A stretch of 64,000 bases of DNA from Geodermatophilus amargosae (GCF_900116515.1 NZ_FPBA01000006.1:1-64000), one strand, 5' to 3'. Numbered from the stretch's first letter, positions 44,522 through 53,651 are shown. A program made the numbers and translations. The notes: generated by a model not told the origin, from the letters alone.

Positions 44522-45427
44522 TCAGACCTTGGTGATCGCCCCGCCGCCGCCGCCCATCTGCACGTCGGCCGGCAGCTCGACGTCCTCGACGGCGGCCGCC
44601 TTGGCGCTGCGCTGCGTGCGCCGCTCGATGACCCGAGCCAGCCACGACAGGAGCACGTTCACCACGATGTAGATGACGCCGGCCGCCACGTAGAGCTGGA
44701 AGGTGTAGATCGGCCCGAACTGGAAGTTGAGCGTCTCCACCAGGCTGCGCGCGGTCCGCAGCAGCTCGGGGTAGGCGACGATGAACCCCAGCGAGCTGTC
44801 CTTGAGCAGCACCACGAGCTGGGCCACCAGCACCGGCAGCATCCGGCGCACCGCCTGCGGCACGAGCACCAGCGACATGACCTGCGACTTGCGCATGCCG
44901 AGCGCGAAGGCCGCCTCCCGCTGGCCGCGGTCCACCGACAGGATCCCCGCGCGGAAGATCTCGCTGAGGACGGCCATGTTGTAGAGCGTCAGTCCGAGCG
45001 CCAGGGCGAAGAACGCGCTGGTAGGGATGCCGATGACCGGCAGGAACAGCAGGCAGAAGAGGATCAGCACCAGCAGCGGGACGGCGCGGAAGAACTCAAC
45101 GACGACCGTCACCGGGATCCGCACCCACAGGTGGTCCGACAGCCGGCCGACCGCCAGCAGCGCGCCGAGGACCGTGGCCGCGACCATGCCGACCGCCGCC
45201 ACCTTGAGGGTGTCGACGAGTGCCGACAGCAGCCGCTGCGGCACGTTGGTGCGGGTGTCGAAGAGGATCGCCCAGCGCGAGCCCTCGAGCTGGCCGTTGC
45301 TGCCCAGCCGCCACAGCGCCAGCGCGACGAGACCGGCGACGACCAGCAGTCCGACGACGGTGCCGATCCGCTGACGGCGCCGCGCCCGCGGGCCGGGGAG
45401 GTCGAACAGGACGCTCGAGGTGCTCAT
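44522..45427 (-). CDS. gluD: Glutamate-type ABC transporter permease GluD
   Basis: A 301-residue polar amino-acid permease. After a basic start and a first helix (I-G-T-V-V-G-L-L-V-V-A-G-L-V) comes the HisM-type core with E-F-F-R-A-V-P-L-L-V-L near 113 and the EAA loop (A-A-F-A-L-G-M-R-K-S-Q-V) near 175. The C-terminal 30 residues are charged and cytoplasmic, ending in a Gly run. ATG 45427 overlaps the gluC stop by 4 bp. It is the last gene of gluABCD. Confidence 0.92.
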   Translation of the reverse strand: MSTSSVLFDLPGPRARRRQRIGTVVGLLVVAGLVALALWRLGSNGQLEGSRWAILFDTRTNVPQRLLSALVDTLKVAAVGMVAATVLGALLAVGRLSDHLWVRIPVTVVVEFFRAVPLLVLILFCLLFLPVIGIPTSAFFALALGLTLYNMAVLSEIFRAGILSVDRGQREAAFALGMRKSQVMSLVLVPQAVRRMLPVLVAQLVVLLKDSSLGFIVAYPELLRTARSLVETLNFQFGPIYTFQLYVAAGVIYIVVNVLLSWLARVIERRTQRSAKAAAVEDVELPADVQMGGGGGAITKV

Positions 45428-46074
45428 CGGACAATCGCCACCCGTCGCTCCAGCAGTCGGAACAGTGCCGCCGAGGGCAGCGTGATGACCAGGTAGCCGA
45501 CGACGATGGCGGCGAAGACCAGCGCGAGCTCGTCGGCGTTGGCGTTGGACAGCCGGGTGAGGGCGGCGGTGAGGTCGCTGACGGCGAAGCCGGCCGCGAT
45601 CGAGGTGTTCTTCGCCAGCGCGATCCACACGTTGCCCAGCGGCGGCACGACCGTCCGGAAGGCCTGCGGCAGGACCACCTGGCGCAGCGTCTGCCCGAAG
45701 TCCAGGCCCAGGGCGCGGGCCGCCTCCGCCTGGCCCGGCGGGACCGCGTTGATGCCCGAGCGCAGCGCCTCGGCGACGAACGCGGAGGTGTAGAGCGACA
45801 ACGCGCTCACCGCGGCGATGAACCGGCTGGGGAAGGACAGGTCGATCTGGACGATCCCGAAGACCAGGAAGAAGAAGACCACCGTGAGCGGGGTGTTGCG
45901 GAACACCTCGACGTAGAAGGTGGCCAGGCCGCGCAGCGGGGCGACGGGGCTGACCCGCATCGCCACGAGCACGGTGCCCAGCAGCAGGGAGAACAGGCCC
46001 GAGAGGAGGGCCAGGCTCAGGGTGGTCAGGAAGGCGTCCCGCAGGACGGGCCAGTTCTCGGCCAGGAACGACAT
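45424..46074 (-). CDS. gluC: Glutamate-type ABC transporter permease GluC
   Basis: A 216-residue permease pairing with GluD. Typical motifs are V-E-V-F-R-N-T-P-L-T-V near 55 and the EAA loop A-E-A-A-R-A-L-G-L-D-F-G-Q-T near 117-131. Five membrane helices are likely. ATG 46074 follows an 85-bp gap after gluB that holds a strong hairpin. Confidence 0.93.
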   Translation of the reverse strand: MSFLAENWPVLRDAFLTTLSLALLSGLFSLLLGTVLVAMRVSPVAPLRGLATFYVEVFRNTPLTVVFFFLVFGIVQIDLSFPSRFIAAVSALSLYTSAFVAEALRSGINAVPPGQAEAARALGLDFGQTLRQVVLPQAFRTVVPPLGNVWIALAKNTSIAAGFAVSDLTAALTRLSNANADELALVFAAIVVGYLVITLPSAALFRLLERRVAIVR

Positions 46075-46115
46075 GGTCCTCCGTCCGGCGTCGTCGGGTC
46101 TGCGTCGTCACAGGG

Positions 46116-46149
46116 CCGTGCGGGGGCCGGGGAGCCGGCCCCCGCACGG
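46116..46149 (-). terminator. Intra-operon attenuator between gluB and gluC
   Basis: Perfect 15-bp stem (46116-46130 with 46135-46149), loop of 4 bases, right after the gluB stop. It should end part of the transcripts or protect the upstream mRNA, giving more binding protein than permease. Confidence 0.8.
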
Positions 46150-46159
46150 TCCGGGCGGG

Positions 46160-47050
46160 TCAGTAGCGGTCGACCGTCGGCGGCTCGGGCGCCGGCTCAC
46201 CGGTGATCGCACCGGCGGTGCGGTCCCAGGCGTCGGCCCACGAGCCGTTCTCGAACGACTCCTCGAGGACGTCGTTGATGAAGTTGCGGAACTCGGTGTC
46301 CCCGAGCTGCAGGCCGATGCCGTAGGGCTCCTCGGTGAAGGGGTTGCCCACCAGCTCGAAGGCGCCCTCGCTGCCGGCGACCAGACCGGTGAGGATGACG
46401 TTGTCCGTCGTCACCGCCTGGACGTTGCCGTTGCGCAGGTCGTCGGCGCACTTGGAGTACACGTCGTAGGTGGTCAGCTGGGCCTCCGGGTAGTTGTCCC
46501 GGATGTTCTGCGCCGGCGTGGAGCCCTCGACCGAGCAGACGGTCTTGCCGGCCAGGTCCTCCGGGCCCTCGATGCCCTCGGGATTGCCCGCCGCGACCAT
46601 GATGTCCTGCCCGGCCTCGTAGTACGGTCCGGCGAAGTCGACGACCTGCTTGCGGGCGTCGTTGATCGTGTAGGTCGCGACGACGATGTCGACGCGGTCC
46701 TGCTGGATGAACGGCTCGCGGTTGGCCGAGACCGTCTCGGTGAACTCGATCTGGTCCTCCGACAGGCCCAGCTCCGCGGCGATGATCTTGGCGATCTCGA
46801 CGTCGAAGCCCTCGGGCGTGCCCTCGGTGTTGGCCAGGCCGAAGCCGGGCTGGTCGATCTTCGTGCCGACGCGGAGCGTGCCCGCCTCGGCGATCTCGGC
46901 CATGGTCGAGCCCTCGGGGAACTCGACGTCCTCGGCGACGGTGGGGGCGCTGGCCGACTCCTCCGCGGCCTGCTCACCCGCCTCGCTGGAACAGGCGGCG
47001 AGGGTGAGGCCGAGAGCGGCGAACGCTGCCAGCTTCCGGGTACTGCGCAT
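46160..47050 (-). CDS. gluB: Glutamate ABC transporter substrate-binding lipoprotein GluB
   Basis: A 296-residue lipoprotein: signal with lipobox L-A-A-C (Cys20), an acidic linker, and a SBP_bac_3 domain (L-R-V-G-T-K-I-D-Q-P-G-F-G near 58-70; F-D-V-E-I-A-K near 83; the T-Y-T-I-N-D-A-R-K-Q-V-V-D-F-A-G-P-Y-Y block near 125-143). Specificity for glutamate or related acidic amino acids is inferred from the gluABCD order. It lies 20 bp after gluA. Confidence 0.93.
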   Translation of the reverse strand: MRSTRKLAAFAALGLTLAACSSEAGEQAAEESASAPTVAEDVEFPEGSTMAEIAEAGTLRVGTKIDQPGFGLANTEGTPEGFDVEIAKIIAAELGLSEDQIEFTETVSANREPFIQQDRVDIVVATYTINDARKQVVDFAGPYYEAGQDIMVAAGNPEGIEGPEDLAGKTVCSVEGSTPAQNIRDNYPEAQLTTYDVYSKCADDLRNGNVQAVTTDNVILTGLVAGSEGAFELVGNPFTEEPYGIGLQLGDTEFRNFINDVLEESFENGSWADAWDRTAGAITGEPAPEPPTVDRY

Positions 47051-47070
47051 GGGTGTCCTCCCGTTGTGGG

Positions 47071-47826
47071 TCAGTGGTCCAGGATCTTGGAGAGGAAGTC
47101 GCGGGCCCGCTCCGAGCGCGGGTTGGTGAAGAAGGTCTGCGGGTCGGCGGCCTCGACGATCCGGCCGCCGTCCATGAACACGACCCGGTTGGCCGCCCGG
47201 CGGGCGAAGCCCATCTCGTGGGTGACGACGATCATCGTCATGCCCTCGCGTGCCAGCGAGGTCATGACGTCGAGCACCTCGTTGATCATCTCCGGGTCGA
47301 GCGCCGACGTCGGCTCGTCGAAGAGCATGACCTTGGGGTCCATGGCCAGCGCGCGGGCGATGGCCACCCGCTGCTGCTGGCCGCCGGACAGCTGGGCCGG
47401 GTACTTGTCGGCCTGGGCGCTGACGCCCACGCGCTCGAGCAGCTCGCGGGCGCGCTTCTCGGCGTCGGCCTTCGACGTCCGGCGCACCTTCGTCGGGCCG
47501 AGCATGACGTTCTCGAGGATCGTCTTGTGCGCGAAGAGGTTGAAGCTCTGGAAGACCATCCCGACGTCGCTGCGCAGCCGGGCGAGCTGCTTGCCCTCCT
47601 CGGGCAGCCGCTGGCCGTCGATCGAGATCTCGCCCTTCTCGATGGACTCGAGCCGGTTGATGGTGCGGCAGAGCGTCGACTTGCCCGACCCGGAGGGGCC
47701 GATGACGACGACGACCTCGCCGCGGTCGATCGAGAGGTCGATGTCCTGCAGGACGTGCAGCTCACCGAACCACTTGTTGACGCCGGTCAGCTGGACGAGA
47801 GGTCCTCCGGTCTGCTGGCTGGTCAC
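47071..47826 (-). CDS. gluA: Glutamate ABC transporter ATP-binding protein GluA
   Basis: A 251-residue ATPase. Walker A G-P-S-G-S-G-K-S-T near 38-46, Q-loop F-Q-S-F-N-L-F, signature L-S-G-G-Q-Q-Q-R near 145, Walker B V-M-L-F-D-E-P-T-S-A-L-D and H-loop V-T-H-E-M are complete. The GTG start at 47826 follows a TAGGGT -10 (47834-47839) at 7 bases, so the operon is probably leaderless. Two palindromic sites lie further upstream, shared with the divergent miaB. Confidence 0.94.
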   Translation of the reverse strand: MTSQQTGGPLVQLTGVNKWFGELHVLQDIDLSIDRGEVVVVIGPSGSGKSTLCRTINRLESIEKGEISIDGQRLPEEGKQLARLRSDVGMVFQSFNLFAHKTILENVMLGPTKVRRTSKADAEKRARELLERVGVSAQADKYPAQLSGGQQQRVAIARALAMDPKVMLFDEPTSALDPEMINEVLDVMTSLAREGMTMIVVTHEMGFARRAANRVVFMDGGRIVEAADPQTFFTNPRSERARDFLSKILDH

Positions 47827-47893
47827 CCGTTGGACCCTAGAGCCGCGCGGGGACGACGAGGTCCCGGAGGCATCACGAACCAGTAACGAACCC

Positions 47894-47910
47894 GGTCACG
47901 GCCCGTGACC
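47894..47910. promoter_or_regulatory. Palindromic site 1, GGTCAC-N5-GTGACC
   Basis: Perfect dyad GGTCAC-GGCCC-GTGACC between divergent gluA and miaB, 68 bases upstream of the gluA start. A second site with identical arms and spacing lies 45 bp away. The binding factor is unknown. Confidence 0.55.
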
Positions 47911-47938
47911 GCGCCCACCGGGCACCCGTGCCGAAGGC

Positions 47939-47955
47939 GGTCACACCACGTGACC
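47939..47955. promoter_or_regulatory. Palindromic site 2, GGTCAC-N5-GTGACC
   Basis: Perfect dyad GGTCAC-ACCAC-GTGACC, 29 bases before the miaB ATG. Same half-sites and 5-base spacer as site 1, on the miaB side of the gap. Confidence 0.55.
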
Positions 47956-47983
47956 GGGCCCGCGCCGTACCCTCGTCAGCGCC

Positions 47984-49435
47984 ATGGGAACCGAGGTCGC
48001 CAGCCCCCCGCGCACCTACCGGGTGCGCACCTACGGGTGCCAGATGAACGTCCACGACTCCGAGCGCCTGTCCGGGCTGCTGGAGGCCGCCGGCTACGCC
48101 GCCGCTCCGGAGGGGCAGGACGCCGACGTCGTGGTCCTCAACACCTGCGCGGTGCGGGAGAACGCCGACAACCGTCTCTACGGCAACCTCGGCCACCTGC
48201 GCCCGGTGAAGGACGCGCACCCGGGCATGCAGATCGCCGTCGGCGGGTGCCTCGCGCAGAAGGACCGCGGCGAGATCGTCAAGCGGGCCCCGTGGGTCGA
48301 CGTCGTCTTCGGGACGCACAACGTCGGCTCCCTGCCGACGCTGCTGGAGCGGGCGCGGCACAACGCCGAGGCGCAGGTGGAGATCGCCGAGGCGCTCGAG
48401 GTGTTCCCGTCGACGCTGCCGGCGAAGCGGGACTCGGCCTACGCCGGCTGGGTGTCGATCAGCGTCGGGTGCAACAACACCTGCACGTTCTGCATCGTCC
48501 CGGCGCTGCGCGGCAGGGAGAAGGACCGCCGGCCCGGCGAGGTCCTCGCCGAGGTGCAGGCGCTGGTCGACCAGGGCGTGCTCGAGGTGACCCTGCTCGG
48601 CCAGAACGTCAACGCCTACGGCGTGGAGTTCCGCGACCGGGGCGCATTCGCCGACCTGCTGCGCGCCACCGGACGGATCGAGGGCCTGGAGCGGGTCCGC
48701 TTCACCAGCCCGCACCCGCGCGAGTTCACCGACGACGTCATCGAGGCGATGGCCGAGACGCCCGCGGTCTGCCACCAGCTGCACATGCCGCTGCAGAGCG
48801 GGTCCGACGACGTCCTGCGCCGGATGCGCCGCGGTTACCGGCAGGACCGCTACCTCGGGATCATCGACCGGGTCCGCGCCGCGATGCCCGACGCCGCGAT
48901 CACCACCGACGTCATCGTGGGCTTCCCCGGCGAGACCGAGGCCGACTTCGAGCAGACCCTCGAGGTGGTACGGCAGGCTCGCTTCGCCAGCGCCTTCACC
49001 TTCCAGTACTCCAAGCGTCCCGGGACGCCGGCCGCCGAGATGGACGGCCAGCTGCCCAAGGAGGTCGTCCAGGAGCGCTACCTGCGGCTGACCGCGCTGC
49101 AGGACGAGATCTCACTCGCGGAGAACCGCGCGCAGGTCGGCCGCACGGTCGAGCTGCTGGCCGCGGCGGGGGAGGGCAGCAAGGACGCCCGCACCGGCCG
49201 GATGAGCGGCCGCGCCCGCGACGGCCGGCTGGTGCACTTCGCCGGCGGCGCGGGCGTGCGGCCCGGGGATGTCGTCGAGACCGTCGTCACCGCGGCCGCG
49301 CCGCACCACCTGGTCGCCGACGGCCCGCTGCTGTCGCACCGGCGCACCCGGGCCGGCGACGCCCACGAGGCCGGCACCCGCCCGACGACGCCCGGCGTCC
49401 TGCTGGGCATGCCCCGCGTCGGCGCCCCGGTCTGA
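47984..49435 (+). CDS. miaB: tRNA-2-methylthio-N6-isopentenyladenosine synthase MiaB
   Basis: A 483-residue radical-SAM methylthiotransferase that completes ms2i6A37 in tRNAs reading UNN codons, acting after MiaA (encoded at 51826). The UPF0004 domain starts [14 protein letters not shown]; radical-SAM cysteines are Cys163, Cys167 and Cys170 (C-N-N-T-C-T-F-C). [10 protein letters not shown] identifies MiaB rather than RimO. A TRAM domain and a variable tail end it. Terminated by a very strong hairpin. Confidence 0.95.
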   Translation: MGTEVASPPRTYRVRTYGCQMNVHDSERLSGLLEAAGYAAAPEGQDADVVVLNTCAVRENADNRLYGNLGHLRPVKDAHPGMQIAVGGCLAQKDRGEIVKRAPWVDVVFGTHNVGSLPTLLERARHNAEAQVEIAEALEVFPSTLPAKRDSAYAGWVSISVGCNNTCTFCIVPALRGREKDRRPGEVLAEVQALVDQGVLEVTLLGQNVNAYGVEFRDRGAFADLLRATGRIEGLERVRFTSPHPREFTDDVIEAMAETPAVCHQLHMPLQSGSDDVLRRMRRGYRQDRYLGIIDRVRAAMPDAAITTDVIVGFPGETEADFEQTLEVVRQARFASAFTFQYSKRPGTPAAEMDGQLPKEVVQERYLRLTALQDEISLAENRAQVGRTVELLAAAGEGSKDARTGRMSGRARDGRLVHFAGGAGVRPGDVVETVVTAAAPHHLVADGPLLSHRRTRAGDAHEAGTRPTTPGVLLGMPRVGAPV

Positions 49436-49436
49436 A

Positions 49437-49500
49437 CGAGGCATAGGAAGCGATACCCACGTCCTGGGCGCCAGGACGTGGGTATCGGCTCCTCTGCCTC
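49437..49500. terminator. Bidirectional terminator between miaB and the DUF349 gene
   Basis: Perfect 17-bp stem (49451-49467 with 49471-49487) with a 3-base loop, extended by outer pairing GAGGCA (49438-49443) with TGCCTC (49495-49500). It fills the whole gap between two convergent genes. Confidence 0.9.
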
Positions 49501-49509
49501 AGACGTGCG

Positions 49510-51093
49510 TCAGCGGCGGGAGGCGGTCTTCTCGGCCTCGGCGAGCCACTCGCGGCGGGTCTCGAGGTCGGCCCGCGCCCGGGAGATCCGGCTCGTGTCA
49601 CCCGAGGCCTCGGCCTTGGCGAGCTGCTCCTCGGCCTTGCCGACCGCAGCCCGCATCGAGGTGACCATCGGGTTTTCCGGCGCGGTGCGCACCCGGCCGG
49701 CGTCAGAGGCGCCGCGCACCTTCTGCTCGACGGCCTGCATGCGGTCCTCGAGCGAGCGCATCGCGCCGCGCGGCACGTGGCCGATGGCGTCGTAGCGCTC
49801 CTGGATCCGGCGCAGCGCGGCCTGGGCGCTGCGCAGGTCGGCGGACGGGTCGAGCTTCTCGGCCTCGGCCAGCAGCTCCTCCTTCGCCTGCTGGTTGGCC
49901 AGCTGCTCGGAGTTGCGCACCTTGTCCGACTCGGCGCGGGCGGAGAAGAAGACGTCCTGCGCGGCGCGGAACTGCTTCCACAGGTCGTCGTCGCCGTCGC
50001 GGCCGGTGCGCGGCACCGCCTTCCAGCGATCCATGAGCGAGCGCATCGCGGCGCTGGTCGGGCCCCAGTCGGTCGACGCCGCCAGCCGCTGCGCCTCGGC
50101 GATGAGCTCCTGCTTGGCCGCGCGCGCCTCGCCGCGCTGGGCGTCGAGCGCGGCGAAGTGCGCACCGCGGCGGCGGCCGAAGGCGTCGCGGGCGGCGGCG
50201 AAGCGCGTCCACAGGGCCTCGTCGGTCTTGCGGTCGATCCCGCGGATCGTCTTCCACTCCTCGACGATCGCCTTGAGCCGATCGCCGGAGGCCTTCCACG
50301 ACGTCGACTCCGCGGCGATCTGCTCGGCCTCGGCGGCCAGCGCCTCCTTGCGGGCGACCTGCGCGGCGCGGGCGGCGGCCTTCTCTGCGCGCGACTCGGC
50401 GGCCGCGGAGTCGGCGGTGCCGACCATCGCGCGGGCGCGCGCGGCGAGGCCGTCGAGGTCGCCGACGGCGGTGGCGGTCGGGATCGTCTCGGCCAGCGCC
50501 TGCGCCTTGGCCTTGAGCTCGTTCGGGTTGCCGGTGTGCGCCTTCAGCCGCGCCTCGAGCAGCGAGACCTCGGTGGCCAGGTCGTCGTAGCGGCGGGCGA
50601 AGTGCGCGAGGCCCGCGGCGGGCTCACCGGCCTGCCAGGAGCCGACCACGCGCTCGCCGTCGACGGTGCGCACGTAGACGGTGCCGTCCTCGTCGACCCG
50701 GCCCCACTGCGCGGGGTCCGACGCCACCTCAGCGGCGGGCACGGGCGCCGACGCCGCCGGTGCGACGACCCCGGGGGTGGCGACCTCGGCGACGACGGAC
50801 TCGGGGACCACGACCTCGGGGACCACGGTCTCGGGGACCACGGACTCGGGAACGACCGATTCGGGTGCGGCGACCTCGGGCGCGGCGACCTCGGGCGCCC
50901 CGACCTCGGGCGCGGTGGCCTCCGGTGCGGTGGCCTCGGGCGCGCCCTCGGCCGCCGTCGGGTCGGCCAGCGCTGCCGCCCCGGGGGTGGGCGCGGCGGG
51001 CGTCCCGGCCTCCGGGGTGACCGCGTCAGGACCGGTCGTCTCGGGCGGGGGGACCTGCTGCGACCCGTCTCCGGGGTTCTCCGTGCTCGACAC
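49510..51093 (-). CDS. DUF349 domain-containing protein
   Basis: A 527-residue, mainly helical protein. Residues about 20-140 are low-complexity (A-P-E-V and V-V-P-E-S repeats). Then come a short beta region (D-G-T-V-Y-V-R-T-V-D-G-E-R-V-V-G) and several DUF349 repeats (W-K-x-x-x-R-x-x-x-R-x-x-D-x-x-L-W-x-x-F-x-x-A near 280-300 and 360-385). The family is widespread in actinobacteria next to miaB/miaA; its role is unclear. GTG 51093 is chosen because a GACACT hexamer sits 7 bases upstream and in-frame sequence further up is antisense to the divergent gene. Confidence 0.83.
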   Translation of the reverse strand: MSSTENPGDGSQQVPPPETTGPDAVTPEAGTPAAPTPGAAALADPTAAEGAPEATAPEATAPEVGAPEVAAPEVAAPESVVPESVVPETVVPEVVVPESVVAEVATPGVVAPAASAPVPAAEVASDPAQWGRVDEDGTVYVRTVDGERVVGSWQAGEPAAGLAHFARRYDDLATEVSLLEARLKAHTGNPNELKAKAQALAETIPTATAVGDLDGLAARARAMVGTADSAAAESRAEKAAARAAQVARKEALAAEAEQIAAESTSWKASGDRLKAIVEEWKTIRGIDRKTDEALWTRFAAARDAFGRRRGAHFAALDAQRGEARAAKQELIAEAQRLAASTDWGPTSAAMRSLMDRWKAVPRTGRDGDDDLWKQFRAAQDVFFSARAESDKVRNSEQLANQQAKEELLAEAEKLDPSADLRSAQAALRRIQERYDAIGHVPRGAMRSLEDRMQAVEQKVRGASDAGRVRTAPENPMVTSMRAAVGKAEEQLAKAEASGDTSRISRARADLETRREWLAEAEKTASRR

Positions 51094-51098
51094 GCACC

Positions 51099-51129
51099 GC
51101 AGTGTCCCACGCCGCATCGGCGACACTGC
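51099..51129. promoter_or_regulatory. Symmetric divergent leaderless promoter pair
   Basis: Inverted repeat GCAGTGTC (51099-51106) and GACACTGC (51122-51129). GACACT reads as a -10-like hexamer 6 bases before the plus-strand GTG 51134, and its mirror 7 bases before the minus-strand GTG 51093. With 15 bp between the two hexamers, each promoter's -35 region falls on the other's -10. Confidence 0.45.
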
Positions 51130-51133
51130 TGCG

Positions 51134-51829
51134 GTGAGCAGCCCGCCCGCGCGACCGGTGCCGGTCGCCTTCTGCCCGTGCCCGCCGCTGCTCCTCCCCG
51201 AGGTCGCGCGCGGGGCGGCCGCGGACACCGGCGCGCTGCTCGCAGCGTGCGCCGCGGCCGTCGGCGCGCTGCTCACCGGGCGGCCCGACGCCGTGGTGGT
51301 GGTGGGGCCCGGCGCGGAGGGCCGCTACGGCTCCGGCGACGTCGGGGACCTGCGCGGCTTCGGCGTCGACGTCGAGGTGCCGCTGGACGGTGCCGTCCGC
51401 CCCGGGGGCCGGCGGCTGCCGCTGTCGCTGACCGTGGGCGCGTGGCTGCTCGACTGCGCCGGGTACGCCGGCGTGCGGGTCGGCGCCGGACCTGAGGACC
51501 TCGCCGCCGTCGTCGCGGCGCTGCCCGGCCGGACCGGCCTGCTCGTCATGGGCGACGGGTCGGCCCGCCGCGGGGACAAGGCGCCCGGCTCCCACGACCC
51601 CGCCGCCGCGCCCTTCGACGCCGCCGTGGCCGCCGCCCTCGCGGAGGGGGACGCCGGCGCGCTCGCCGCGCTGGACCCGGCCGAGGGGGAGCGGCTGCTG
51701 GCCGCCGGCGTCCCGGCCTGGCGGGCGGTCGGCAGGCTGCTGGCCGGCCGCGACGTCGACGCCGCCCTGCTCCACGACGACGCGCCGTTCGGCGTCGGGT
51801 ACCTGGTGGCGTCCTGGACGGGGCGGTGA
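51134..51829 (+). CDS. Class III extradiol ring-cleavage dioxygenase-like protein
   Basis: A 231-residue protein that resembles the LigB-type extradiol dioxygenase fold ([14 protein letters not shown] near 11-24; A-V-V-V-V-G-P-G near 53; [10 protein letters not shown] near 138; S-H-D-P near 156). In actinobacteria this family sits between the DUF349 gene and miaA and is annotated only by fold. Iron-ligand His residues at the usual first positions are not obvious (C-P-C-P in place of C-P-H-P), so dioxygenase activity is doubtful. Its stop overlaps the miaA start by 4 bp. Confidence 0.72.
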   Translation: MSSPPARPVPVAFCPCPPLLLPEVARGAAADTGALLAACAAAVGALLTGRPDAVVVVGPGAEGRYGSGDVGDLRGFGVDVEVPLDGAVRPGGRRLPLSLTVGAWLLDCAGYAGVRVGAGPEDLAAVVAALPGRTGLLVMGDGSARRGDKAPGSHDPAAAPFDAAVAAALAEGDAGALAALDPAEGERLLAAGVPAWRAVGRLLAGRDVDAALLHDDAPFGVGYLVASWTGR

Positions 51830-52761
51830 CGCCGCCTCCCGTCGTCGCCCCGCCCGTCGTCGCGATCGTGGGCCCGACCGCCACCGGGAAGACGGCACTG
51901 GCGGTCACGCTGGCGCAGCGGCTCGGCGGCGAGGTGGTCAACGCCGACTCCATGCAGCTCTACCGCGGCATGGACATCGGCACCGCCAAGCCTGACGCCG
52001 CCGAGCGGCAGGGCGTACCGCACCACCTGCTCGACGTCTGGCCGGTGCGGCAGGCGGCGTCAGTGGCGGAGTACGCGCAGATGGCCCGCGCGGAGATCGA
52101 CCGGCTGCGGGCGGCCGGCGTGCTGCCCCTCCTGGTCGGCGGCTCGGGGCTCTACGTGCGCGCCGTCCTCGACGACCTCGACATCCCGGGCACCGACCCC
52201 GCCGTCCGCGCCCGCCTGCAGGCCGAGCTGGACGACGTCGGCCCGGCCGCGCTGCACGCCCGGCTGGCCGCCGTCGACCCGGACGCCGCCGCGGCGGTCC
52301 TCCCCAGCAACGGACGCCGGATCGTGCGGGCGCTGGAGGTCGTCGAGATCACCGGCCGCCCGTTCCGGGCCACGCTGCCCGACCCGCGGCCGCACTACCC
52401 GGCGGTGGTCGTCGGCCTGGACCGCGAGCCGGCCGAGCTCGACGCCCGGGTGGCCGAGCGGGTGGACCGGATGTGGGCCGCGGGCTTCGTCGCCGAGGTC
52501 GAGGCGCTGGTCGGCGAGGGCCTGCGCGAGGGCCCCACGGCCTCCCGGGCGCTCGGTTACGCGCAGGTGCTCGCCCAGCTCGACGGCGGGCTCACGGCCG
52601 AGGAGGCGCGCGAGCGGACGGTGGGCACCACCCGCCGGTTCGTCCGCCGGCAGCGGTCCTGGTTCCGCCGCGACGCCACGACCACCTGGTTCGACGCCGC
52701 CCGCACCGACCTCGCCGACGCGGTCGGGGCGCTGGTCGCCGGCCGTACGATCGAGCGGTGA
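51826..52761 (+). CDS. miaA: tRNA dimethylallyltransferase MiaA
   Basis: A 311-residue enzyme adding the dimethylallyl group to A37 of tRNA, the substrate for MiaB. The P-loop G-P-T-A-T-G-K-T is at 16-23, followed by [18 protein letters not shown] (dimethylallyl and tRNA binding), G-G-S-G-L-Y near 105 and [11 protein letters not shown] near the C-terminus. Translationally coupled to both neighbours (GTGA overlaps). dapF follows, the conserved miaA-dapF order. Confidence 0.96.
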   Translation: MTPPPVVAPPVVAIVGPTATGKTALAVTLAQRLGGEVVNADSMQLYRGMDIGTAKPDAAERQGVPHHLLDVWPVRQAASVAEYAQMARAEIDRLRAAGVLPLLVGGSGLYVRAVLDDLDIPGTDPAVRARLQAELDDVGPAALHARLAAVDPDAAAAVLPSNGRRIVRALEVVEITGRPFRATLPDPRPHYPAVVVGLDREPAELDARVAERVDRMWAAGFVAEVEALVGEGLREGPTASRALGYAQVLAQLDGGLTAEEARERTVGTTRRFVRRQRSWFRRDATTTWFDAARTDLADAVGALVAGRTIER

Positions 52762-53645
52762 GCGACCGGTTCCTCCTCGGGCACGGCACCGAGAACGACT
52801 TCGTCGTCCTCCCCGACCCCGACGGGGACCGCTGGCCCGAGGACCGCCTCGGCGCCGCCCTGGTCCAGCGGCTCTGCGAGCGCCGCTCCGGTCTCGGGGG
52901 CGACGGCGTCCTGCGGGTGGTGCGCAGCCGGCACGTGCCCGACGCCCCCGCCGTCCTCGGCGAGCACCTCGACGCCTGCGAGTGGTTCATGGACCACCGC
53001 AACGCCGACGGGTCGCACGCGGAGATGTGCGGCAACGGCATCCGGCTGTTCCTGCACGTGCTGGTCACCGAGGGCCTGCTCGACCGCAGCGCCTGCGCCG
53101 AGGGCGTGCTCGTGGGCACCCGCGGCGGGCCGCGCCGCGTCGGCGCCGGTCCCGGCGGCACCTACTGGGTCGACATGGGCCCGGCGCGGCCGTTCGGCCG
53201 CGGTGAGGCCACCGTCGCCGGGCAGGTGTTCGGTGGGCAGGCGGTGTCGATGGGCAACCCGCACCTGGTCTGCCTCACCGACGCCGACCTCGACGCCCTC
53301 GACCTCACCCGCCGGCCCGCCTTCGACGCCGCGCTGTTCCCCGACGGCGTCAACGTCGAGTTCGTGCGGGTGCTCGCGGCCGGCACCGAGGGCGCCGACG
53401 CGCACGTGCGGCTCCGGGTGCACGAGCGCGGGGTGGGGGAGACCCGCTCCTGCGGCACCGGCGCCTGCGCCACGGCGTACGCGGCGCTGGCGGCCGGGTC
53501 CGAGGAGCCGCAGCGCGGCACCGTCGTCGTCGACGTCCCCGGCGGCCGGCTCACGGTCGACGTGTCCCCGGAGACGACGGTGCTGCGCGGCCCCGCCGTC
53601 GTGGTGGCGACCGGTGAGCTCACCCGGGAGTGGCTGGGGACCTGA
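52758..53645 (+). CDS. dapF: Diaminopimelate epimerase
   Basis: A 295-residue cofactor-free epimerase converting LL- to meso-diaminopimelate for lysine and peptidoglycan. The two catalytic cysteines are Cys91 (E-M-C-G-N-G) and Cys232 (S-C-G-T-G-A-C-A). G-T-E-N-D-F near 10 and the N-P-H substrate motif near 165 are present. GTG 52758 overlaps miaA by 4 bp; a TACGAT hexamer (52746-52751) 6 bases upstream could give an extra internal leaderless transcript. Confidence 0.96.
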   Translation: MSDRFLLGHGTENDFVVLPDPDGDRWPEDRLGAALVQRLCERRSGLGGDGVLRVVRSRHVPDAPAVLGEHLDACEWFMDHRNADGSHAEMCGNGIRLFLHVLVTEGLLDRSACAEGVLVGTRGGPRRVGAGPGGTYWVDMGPARPFGRGEATVAGQVFGGQAVSMGNPHLVCLTDADLDALDLTRRPAFDAALFPDGVNVEFVRVLAAGTEGADAHVRLRVHERGVGETRSCGTGACATAYAALAAGSEEPQRGTVVVDVPGGRLTVDVSPETTVLRGPAVVVATGELTREWLGT

Positions 53646-53651
53646 CGCGCG

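Noticed and set aside
16025-49435. rimO and miaB as redundant copies of one gene.
   Set aside because: They have distinct diagnostic motifs (E-N-S-T-S-Y-G versus G-Q-N-V-N-A-Y-G) and contexts, so they are different enzymes with different substrates.
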